Part shown: in pieces, positions 7,610 to 13,656 of the stretch | Layout: each line of letters begins with the position of its first letter | Numbering within the stretch: the stretch's first letter is position 1 | Assembly (NCBI GenBank): GCA_947442095.1 | Contig: CANEVG010000031.1 | Location: 1 to 15,608, forward strand | Length of the DNA: 15,608 nt | From: Sphingomonadaceae bacterium | GTDB taxonomy: Bacteria; Pseudomonadota; Alphaproteobacteria; Sphingomonadales; Sphingomonadaceae | Reading direction: 5' to 3' | Notes under the pieces: generated by a model | Told to the model about the DNA's origin: nothing | The model's input: only the letters and a program-made list of their open reading frames with translations | Database searches by the model: none | Made by a program: the position numbers and the translations under genes

Positions 7610-8458
7610 ATGCTGATCGCACAGATCACCGACATTCACCTGGGCTTCGAGCCTGACAGCCCGGGCGAGTTCAACCGCCAGCGGCTGGACCGGGTGGTGG
7701 CGGCGCTTGTTGCGATGGAGCCGCGCCCCGACATGCTGCTGGCCACCGGCGATCTGATCGACCGGGGCGACCGCGACAGCTATGTCCGGCTCGCCGAAGC
7801 GCTCTCCGGCCTGCCCTTCCCGGTCTACTTTGCGCTGGGCAACCACGACGATCGCGCGACCTTCGCCGATGTGTTTCCCGAAGCAACGTTCGACGGCGGC
7901 TTCCTGCAATTTGTGATCGAAACCCCGGCGATGCGCATTCTTGTGCTCGATACGCTGGAAGCAGGCCGCCATGGCGGCGCATTCTGCGAAGCAAGGGCGG
8001 CGTGGCTCGAGGCGCAACTGGATGCCGAACCGGCGCGCAAGACGCTGATCGTGCAGCACCACCCGCCGATCGAAGTCGGCATCGCGTGGATGAACACCGA
8101 CCCCGCCGAGCCGTGGGTCGAGCGCCTCGCCGCCTGCCTGCGCGGGCGCACTAATGTGATCGGCCTGATCTGCGGGCATATTCACCGCGCGATCACCACG
8201 CATTGGGAAGACCTCGTCGTCGCCACTTGCCCCTCGACAGCGCCGCAAGTCGCGCTGGACCTGAGACCCATCGACCCCGAGCAGCCTGACCAGCGCCCGC
8301 TGATCGTGGCTGATCCGCCGGGCTATGCGCTGCACTGGTGGAACGGGCGCGAACTGGTGACGCACTGGCAAACCGCTGAAGATCACACGGTGCTCGCGCG
8401 CTACGACGCCAACTTACAGAGCATGATTCAACACATGCTGGCCGAACGGCCGGGTTAA
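7610..8458 (+). CDS. Calcineurin-like metallophosphoesterase, CpdA (cAMP phosphodiesterase) type
   Basis: Class III cyclic-nucleotide phosphodiesterase family, 282 residues, close to the roughly 275 of E. coli CpdA. The two-metal site is complete: D8 and H10 (TDIH), D48 (ATGDLIDRGD), N78-H79 (GNHD), H150-H151 (QHHPP), and H190 and H192 (CGHIH). Known members hydrolyse 3',5'-cAMP or glycerophosphodiesters (GpdQ); which one cannot be told from sequence alone. The ATG at 7610 has GGAG 6 bases upstream and leads directly into the first motif; an in-frame TTG at 7598 would add four residues. It starts 19 bases after the decaheme stop on the same strand, so it is probably co-transcribed with the redox operon, whose first protein carries two cyclic-nucleotide-binding domains. 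Its stop overlaps the converging rpoN stop. Confidence 0.88.
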   Translation: MLIAQITDIHLGFEPDSPGEFNRQRLDRVVAALVAMEPRPDMLLATGDLIDRGDRDSYVRLAEALSGLPFPVYFALGNHDDRATFADVFPEATFDGGFLQFVIETPAMRILVLDTLEAGRHGGAFCEARAAWLEAQLDAEPARKTLIVQHHPPIEVGIAWMNTDPAEPWVERLAACLRGRTNVIGLICGHIHRAITTHWEDLVVATCPSTAPQVALDLRPIDPEQPDQRPLIVADPPGYALHWWNGRELVTHWQTAEDHTVLARYDANLQSMIQHMLAERPG

Positions 8459-9981
8459 CGCACCCCCGCCAGCGCTTTCTGGCGCCGCCGCTGAACAGAA
8501 CTGCCAAGCCCGATCGCCTCGCGGTACTTGGCCACCGTCCGCCGCGCGAGATCGAAACCCTTTTCGCGCAGCAGGTCGACCAGCGTATCGTCTGACAGCA
8601 CCGCCTTGGGGTCCTCCGCCTCGATCAACTGGCGGATCGCGGCCTTGACGGCCTCCGCTGAAACCGCGCCATCGCCATCCGACGAGGCAACGCCCGAGGT
8701 GAAGAAGTACTTCAGTTCGAACGTGCCGCGCGCGCAGTGGAGGTACTTGTTCGATGTAACGCGGCTGACGGTCGATTCGTGCATCGAAATCGCCTCGGCC
8801 ACCGTGCGCAAGGTCAGCGGCTTGAGGTGCGAGACCCCTCCCCGGAAAAAGCCCTCCTGCTGCTTTACGATCTCCGCCGCTACCTTGAGGATGGTTTTCT
8901 GCCGCTGGTCGAGCGCTTTCAGCAGCCAGTTGGCATCGGCCAACCGCTCGCCCAGCCAGGCCTTGGCGTCCTTGGCGAGGCAGGCGTGGCGCATTTCGAC
9001 ATAGTAGCGCCGGTTGACCACCAGCCGGGGCAACGTTGCCGGATTGAGGGCGATGTCCCAACCTTCAGCGCCGTCCTCGCCCGTCACCGCCCGCACGAGG
9101 ATATCGGGCACCACGGCCTCGGCTGGCCCGCTGCCGAAGCGCAGGCCGGGCTTGGGATCATAGCCTCGCAGTTCGCGCAGCATGTCGGCGAAGTCTTCGT
9201 CATCGACCTGGCACAGCCGCTTGAGGCGGGCGATCTCTCCGCGCGCGACGAGTTCCAGATTGTCGATCAACCGGGCCATGCATGGATCATAGCGATCCGC
9301 CTCGCGCGCCTGCAGCGCCAGACATTCCGAAAGCGTGCGTGCGCCAACCCCGGTCGGGTCGAGCGACTGGACGAGCGCGAGGGCCTCGGTCGCGGTTGCC
9401 AGCGGCAGGCCGAGCGCGCTGCTGGTCTCTTCCAGCCCGACGACGAGATACCCAGCCTCGTCGATCTGGTCGATCAACCAGCGCGCGGCGAAGAGCAGGG
9501 TGCGGTCCGACGTTACGGCACCGATCTGGGCATGAAGATGCTCGGCCAGCGTTTCCGGGGCGCTGCCGCGCTCGTCGATATCAGGGCCTTCACCCCCGCC
9601 ACCACCGCCCGAACCGCCAAAGCTTTCGGCAAAGTCAGCCCTTGCACCATCGCCCGTATCGCGGTCACGGTCGAGCGTGCTCGCATCAATATCGAGCGGA
9701 CGATCATCCGCCGCCCGGCCTTCGCTGACGAGCTGATCAACCGGCGAGGTTTCAAGGTGCGTGCGGCGCTGCTCTTCTGGTGCGGCTTCGAAGCCCGGCT
9801 CGGCCGCGCCGTCAGGCACGCCCTCGCCCAGTTCGAGCAGCGGATTGGCGTCCAGCGCCTCGCCGATGAACGCTTCGATCTCCAAATTGGAGAGCGCCAG
9901 CAGCTTGATCGCCTGCTGGAGCTGCGGGGTCATGACGAGAGATTGGCTCTGGCGGAGGTCTAACCGCGGCCCCAGCGCCAT
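8455..9981 (-). CDS. rpoN: RNA polymerase sigma-54 factor
   Basis: Sigma-54, the alternative sigma factor for -24/-12 promoters that needs AAA+ activator proteins. The 508-residue product is a usual length. Region I is at the N-terminus (LDLRQSQSLVMTPQLQQAIK), then an acidic, Gly-rich region II that includes a run of glycines, then the core-binding and DNA-binding domains with the helix-turn-helix (TLRTVAEAISMHESTVSRVT), and the RpoN box ARRTVAKYRE at about 479-488. ATG at 9979-9981 with GGGAGG about 10 bases upstream. It lies 62 bases downstream of lptB on the same strand, the order common in proteobacteria, so an lptB-rpoN operon is likely. The hpf/ptsN genes that often follow are absent here: the next gene converges and shares its final four bases. 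Confidence 0.98.
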   Translation of the reverse strand: MALGPRLDLRQSQSLVMTPQLQQAIKLLALSNLEIEAFIGEALDANPLLELGEGVPDGAAEPGFEAAPEEQRRTHLETSPVDQLVSEGRAADDRPLDIDASTLDRDRDTGDGARADFAESFGGSGGGGGGEGPDIDERGSAPETLAEHLHAQIGAVTSDRTLLFAARWLIDQIDEAGYLVVGLEETSSALGLPLATATEALALVQSLDPTGVGARTLSECLALQAREADRYDPCMARLIDNLELVARGEIARLKRLCQVDDEDFADMLRELRGYDPKPGLRFGSGPAEAVVPDILVRAVTGEDGAEGWDIALNPATLPRLVVNRRYYVEMRHACLAKDAKAWLGERLADANWLLKALDQRQKTILKVAAEIVKQQEGFFRGGVSHLKPLTLRTVAEAISMHESTVSRVTSNKYLHCARGTFELKYFFTSGVASSDGDGAVSAEAVKAAIRQLIEAEDPKAVLSDDTLVDLLREKGFDLARRTVAKYREAIGLGSSVQRRRQKALAGVR

Positions 9982-10043
9982 GATGGGCTAGCCTCCCGTC
10001 AGGCGTGCTGGGCACGCCGTTACCCAAAATCCACTCGCGCGGA

Positions 10044-10862
10044 TCACAGCGTGAACCCCTCACCAAGATAGAGCCGCCGCACATTGGGATCGGCCACCAG
10101 CGCTTCGGGGCTTCCGGCAAACAGCACTTGCCCGCCATAGATGATGCAGGCGCGGTCGACGATATCGAGCGTCTCGCGCACGTTGTGATCGGTGATCAGC
10201 ACCCCGATACCGCGGTTCTTGAGATCGATCACAAGATGGCGGATATCGCTGATCGAAAGTGGATCGATTCCCGCGAACGGTTCATCGAGCAGAATGATCG
10301 AGGGGTTGGCGGCCAGCGCCCGCGCGATTTCGCAGCGCCGCCGCTCGCCGCCCGAAAGCGCCATGGCGGGGGAGGTGCGCAGCCGGGTGAGGCCGAATTC
10401 ATCCAGCAACCGGTCCAGCTCTGCAGCCCGGGTCGCCTTGTCGGGCTCGATCAGCTCGAGCACGGTGGCGATGTTCTGCTCCACCGTCATGCCCCGGAAA
10501 ATCGAGGTTTCCTGCGGCAGATAACCAAGCCCGAGAATGGCCCGGCGGTACATCGGCAGGCGGGTGATATCGACCCCGTCGAGCAGGATGCGACCTGAAT
10601 CCGGCCGAACCAGCCCCATGATCGAATAAAAGCAGGTGGTCTTGCCCGCGCCGTTCGGCCCGAGCAGGCCGAGCACTTCGCCCTTGCCCACCGACAGCGA
10701 GATATCGGTCAGCACCGCGCGCTTGTCGTAGCTCTTGGCGATCGACACGACTTCGAGCCCGCCCTGCAAAAGCGCACGCGCAGCGTCGGAGCCCGGCGCG
10801 CTTTCTGCCACGGTACGGCCAGCTTGCGCGAAGCTGCTCTCGGCGGATGAAGTCTGTTCCAT
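10044..10862 (-). CDS. lptB: LPS export ABC transporter ATP-binding protein LptB
   Basis: Cytoplasmic ATPase of the LptB2FG complex, which extracts lipopolysaccharide from the inner membrane and drives it across the Lpt bridge. With the start chosen here it has 272 residues: Walker A GPNGAGKTT (68-76), Q-loop at Q117 (YLPQETS), signature LSGGE (169-173), Walker B LLDEP (191-195) and switch H226 (ITDHN). The first 35 or so residues are an Ala/Ser-rich extension beyond the E. coli protein, so a later start is possible. The frame stays open to 10970, adding up to 36 residues, but these look non-conserved and cross a possible promoter; the ATG at 10862 is a compromise and has only a weak ribosome site. 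lptA and lptC, often directly upstream, are not here. It is followed by rpoN. Confidence 0.95.
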   Translation of the reverse strand: MEQTSSAESSFAQAGRTVAESAPGSDAARALLQGGLEVVSIAKSYDKRAVLTDISLSVGKGEVLGLLGPNGAGKTTCFYSIMGLVRPDSGRILLDGVDITRLPMYRRAILGLGYLPQETSIFRGMTVEQNIATVLELIEPDKATRAAELDRLLDEFGLTRLRTSPAMALSGGERRRCEIARALAANPSIILLDEPFAGIDPLSISDIRHLVIDLKNRGIGVLITDHNVRETLDIVDRACIIYGGQVLFAGSPEALVADPNVRRLYLGEGFTL

Positions 10863-10919
10863 ATGCGAAAGTTGCCATAGCCGGGTCGGCGGCGCGGGCA
10901 AAGCCTGTCTGCACGCAAT

Positions 10920-10936
10920 CTGGCAGGATTTGTGCA
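10920..10936 (+). promoter_or_regulatory. Sigma-54-like -24/-12 element
   Basis: CTGGCAGGATTTGTGCA matches the YTGGCACG-N4-TTGCW consensus except at two positions, with the required GG-N10-GC spacing. It points rightward toward the small membrane protein at 11065, leaving a leader of about 115 bases. It lies in the lptB-11065 divergent region, close to the rpoN operon. One match in a GC-rich genome can arise by chance, and no activator gene or clear upstream activator site is visible. Confidence 0.3.
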
Positions 10937-11002
10937 TGGCGTGGTCAGAGTGCACCTCAGACGCGTGCACCGCATAGGGTTCCAGCAGTAATACTGTAAC
11001 AC

Positions 11003-11031
11003 TTGCTAGAGAGCGGAATGCGTGTTCTATT
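11003..11031 (+). promoter_or_regulatory. Candidate housekeeping promoter for the small membrane protein
   Basis: TTGCTA (11003-11008) and TCTATT (11026-11031), 17 bases apart, each match four of six positions of the -35/-10 consensus. They would start a transcript about 27 bases before the ATG at 11065. A short palindrome, CAGTA-A-TACTG, lies just upstream at 10986-10996 and could be an operator. Confidence 0.3.
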
Positions 11032-11064
11032 GCCCTTTAGGGAATAGGAAGCAGGGGCACACCG

Positions 11065-11463
11065 ATGCGCGAAACCTATGCGGACAATCTGCGGATCGAG
11101 GCAACGACCTCAGACAGCCAGAAACGGGAAGGGCATCGGCTGGACTGGCGCAAACGCATGAGCGACACGGTCGCCTACGGCCTTCTGGTCTACACTGCGC
11201 TGCAGATTTTCGTGACCATGCGCACGCTGGAAGGTGAAGGCAGTTCGCTGCTGCCGATGATCGCGCTGGTCGTACTCGTCGCCGGTGTCATCCCAATGTT
11301 TCGCCATTTCGAGCGCCGCTGGGAAGCGCTGGGCGACACTGCGGCTGCCGAACCCGGGCTGCAGAGCGCCTTTCGCCGCGACCAGTTGGCGGTCTGGGCC
11401 ATTTCGATCGGTCTGCCTTTTCTGCTGACAGCCCTGTTCCGCGCCTTGGCTGCCATCGCCTGA
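11065..11463 (+). CDS. Small hypothetical membrane protein, three helices
   Basis: I do not recognise this 132-residue protein. It has a charged N-terminus (about 1-32, rich in Arg/Lys/Glu), predicted helices at about 35-52, 61-80 and 108-130, and a cytoplasm-like charged segment between helices 2 and 3 (FRHFERRWEALGD). Three helices with Arg-rich segments suggest the N-terminus inside and the C-terminus outside. There are no cysteines and no catalytic motif. The ATG at 11065 follows purine-rich AGGAAGCAGGGG, a plausible though slightly distant ribosome site. It diverges from lptB and precedes tldE by 128 bases, with a hairpin between, so it may be monocistronic. Its composition matches the neighbours, so it is probably a real lineage-specific gene. 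Confidence 0.7.
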   Translation: MRETYADNLRIEATTSDSQKREGHRLDWRKRMSDTVAYGLLVYTALQIFVTMRTLEGEGSSLLPMIALVVLVAGVIPMFRHFERRWEALGDTAAAEPGLQSAFRRDQLAVWAISIGLPFLLTALFRALAAIA

Positions 11464-11534
11464 CCGCAATTGCCCCGTTTGGACATGCCGAAGGGCACGA
11501 TTGCCGGGCACTGGCAGGCAGGCTAGATCGGCTT

Positions 11535-11558
11535 CGCAAAGGCCGCCATGCCTTTGCG
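11535..11558. repeat. Perfect 9-base inverted repeat, possible terminator
   Basis: CGCAAAGGC (11535-11543) and GCCTTTGCG (11550-11558) form a perfect hairpin with a 6-base loop between the small membrane protein and tldE. No T tract follows on either strand, so it is not a textbook intrinsic terminator. It could end the upstream transcript, act in the tldE leader, or bind a dimeric regulator. Confidence 0.5.
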
Positions 11559-11591
11559 CGCTGACCCGTCCCGTGAAAGGCCCATTTCCCG

Positions 11592-12938
11592 ATGCTCTCC
11601 CCCCTCCAGGCCCAGGAGCGCTGCCACGCGCTGATCGAACGTGCGGTGCGCGCAGGCGCGGAAGCGGGCGATGCGGTCTATCTTGGCGATTCGTCCGAAT
11701 CGGTCTCGGTTCGGCTGGGCGCGCTGGAGGAGGTCGAGCGCTCCGAATCCGAACACATTGGCCTGCGCGTGTTCGTGGGCGGAGCCTCCGCCTCGATCGG
11801 CTCGACTGATCTGGGTGATGCGGCGCTGGATGAGCTCGCCAGCCGCGCCGTGGCCATGGCCCGTGCCGCCCCGGCTGACAAATTCGCAGGGCTCGCGCCC
11901 GAAGAACTGCTCCTGCGCGGCGCGCCGCCAGAGCTGGACATGATCGACCCGGCCGAGCCCGATCCGCAGGCGCTGCGCCGCATCGCCGAGGAAGCGGAAG
12001 ATGCCGCCCGCGCGGTGCCTGGCGTGACCAACAGCGAAGGCGGCAGCGCCAGCGCAGGGCGCGGCGTCGTCGCGCTCGCCACCAGCCACGGCTTCAGCGG
12101 CGGCTACGGTGCGACCAGCCACGGGCGTTCGGCCAGCGTGCTGGCGGGCAGCGGCGCTTCGATGCAGCGCGATTATGCCTGGCGCAGCGCGCGCCACGCT
12201 GCTGATCTGCTTTCGCCATCCGCCATCGGGATTGAGGCTGGCGAGCGGGCAGTGGCGCGGATCAATCCGGGCCGGGTCAGAAGCGGTACGTATACAGTGG
12301 TGTTCGATCCGCGCGTCGGCGGTTCGCTGGTTGGGCATCTGCTCGGCGCGATTTCGGGTGCCTCGATCGCGCGGCGCGCAAGCTTCCTGCTGGACAGGGA
12401 CGGCGCGCAGATCTTCGACAGTTCGATTACCATCACCGACGATCCGCTGCGCCCGCGCGGGCCGCGCTCACGGCCGTTCGATGGCGAGGGACTGCCCACC
12501 AGCCCGCGCGCGCTGGTCGAAGCGGGGCGGCTAACGGGCTGGCTGATGGACGCCGCCGCTGCGCGGCAGCTCGGCGCTGCGCCAACGGGCCATGCCGCAC
12601 GCGGCGGGTCCGGTGCGCCGCATGTCAGCGCCGGTAATCTGGTGCTGCAGCCGGGATCGGTGAGCCGCGCAGCGCTGCTGGCCGATATCGCCGACGGGAT
12701 CTATATCACCGAACTGATCGGCATGGGCGTCAACGGCGTGACGGGTGATTACAGCCGCGGCGCTTCGGGCTTTCGCATCAGCGGCGGCGCTATTGCGGGG
12801 CCCATTGCAGAGTTTACCGTGGCCGGCAATCTGGTCGACATGTTCGCGCGGCTTGTGGCGGCGGATGACCTTGAAATCTATCGCGGCATCGACGTTCCGA
12901 CGCTGCGGATCGACGGGCTGAGCGTGGCAGGCGATTGA
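11592..12938 (+). CDS. pmbA: TldE/PmbA family metalloprotease subunit
   Basis: TldE (PmbA), partner of TldD in the heterodimeric protease that trims unfolded peptides; in E. coli it matures microcin B17 and degrades CcdA. The 448 residues match the usual length of about 450. The conserved C-terminal half is clear: VVFDPRVGGSLVGHLLGAIS, the FDGEGLPT region, GNLVLQPG, and the family signature around GVTGDYSRGASGFRISGG followed by GPIAEFTVAGN. As expected for TldE it lacks the HExxxH metal site, which belongs to TldD; tldD itself is not in the window. The start is the first in-frame ATG at 11592; GAAAGG lies about 11 bases upstream, a rather long spacing. It converges on ppa with only 24 bases between the stops. 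Confidence 0.95.
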   Translation: MLSPLQAQERCHALIERAVRAGAEAGDAVYLGDSSESVSVRLGALEEVERSESEHIGLRVFVGGASASIGSTDLGDAALDELASRAVAMARAAPADKFAGLAPEELLLRGAPPELDMIDPAEPDPQALRRIAEEAEDAARAVPGVTNSEGGSASAGRGVVALATSHGFSGGYGATSHGRSASVLAGSGASMQRDYAWRSARHAADLLSPSAIGIEAGERAVARINPGRVRSGTYTVVFDPRVGGSLVGHLLGAISGASIARRASFLLDRDGAQIFDSSITITDDPLRPRGPRSRPFDGEGLPTSPRALVEAGRLTGWLMDAAAARQLGAAPTGHAARGGSGAPHVSAGNLVLQPGSVSRAALLADIADGIYITELIGMGVNGVTGDYSRGASGFRISGGAIAGPIAEFTVAGNLVDMFARLVAADDLEIYRGIDVPTLRIDGLSVAGD

Positions 12939-12962
12939 AGCCCGCCACGCTGCCGATTTCCT

Positions 12963-13499
12963 TCAGTCCTTCTTGTTCTGGGCGCGCTCGATCGCCTCGA
13001 TCGTAATCCGGCGGGCGTCTTCCGCGCCGCCCCATGTGCCGACGCGCACCCACTTTTCCTTCTCCAGATCCTTGTAGTGCGTGAAGAAGTGTTCGATCTG
13101 CTGGAGCACGATCTCGGGAAGATCCTCACGCTCCTTCACATCGGCGTAGTAGGGGAACGTTGAGTTCACCGGCACGCAAACGAGCTTTTCGTCGCCGCCA
13201 TGCTCGTCCTCAAGGTTCAGCACTGCAATCGGCCGCGCCCGCACGACCGAACCCGGCACGAACGGCGAGCGCGCGATGACCAATGCGTCAAGCGGGTCGC
13301 CATCTGGAGAAAGCGTGTGCGGCACGAAGCCGTAGTTAGCCGGATAGCGCATCGGGGTGTGCAAGATGCGGTCGACGAACAGCGCACCCGAGGCCTTGTC
13401 GAACTCGTACTTGACCGGTTCGCCGCCAGCCGGAACTTCGATGACGACGTTGAGGCTATCGGGCGGATTATCGCCGGTGGGGATCATGTCGATGCGCAT
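12963..13499 (-). CDS. ppa: Inorganic pyrophosphatase
   Basis: Family I soluble pyrophosphatase, which hydrolyses PPi to two phosphates in the cytoplasm and pulls biosynthetic reactions forward. The 178 residues are typical of bacterial enzymes. The signature DGDPLD (66-71) and the active-site residues K30, E32 (VKYEFD) and R44 are present, as are YPANYGFVP and the later lysine/arginine-rich C-terminal helix. The frame stays open 26 codons upstream to 13577, but the family start MRIDMIP at 13499 is clear. The ribosome site is weak (GAAAG, about 7 bases upstream). It lies downstream of the M61 peptidase on the same strand with 157 bases between, so it probably has its own promoter, though I cannot point to a good -35/-10 pair. 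Confidence 0.97.
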   Translation of the reverse strand: MRIDMIPTGDNPPDSLNVVIEVPAGGEPVKYEFDKASGALFVDRILHTPMRYPANYGFVPHTLSPDGDPLDALVIARSPFVPGSVVRARPIAVLNLEDEHGGDEKLVCVPVNSTFPYYADVKEREDLPEIVLQQIEHFFTHYKDLEKEKWVRVGTWGGAEDARRITIEAIERAQNKKD

Positions 13500-13656
13500 G
13501 GCGTGCTTTCGATGGGCCGAACGGGCCGGGTGAACTTGCGCCGGGTCTCTAGCGCCGCAACTTGTGCACTGCAACATTATCGTGCGGCCCTGAAGTGGAC
13601 GCAGAGCAGTTCCCCAAGCTGCCTCGCTCCAATCCGAAACAGCGCCCCCTGCTGTG

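Noticed and set aside
6259..7635. Long open frame on the minus strand (458 codons) opposite the decaheme gene
   Set aside because: The plus strand carries ten in-frame CxxCH motifs and an FHA domain; the antisense product is low-complexity Ala/Arg/Val sequence with no family features.
8737..9963. Long open frame on the plus strand (408 codons) opposite rpoN
   Set aside because: It lies wholly inside a full-length, unmistakable sigma-54 gene and resembles nothing known.
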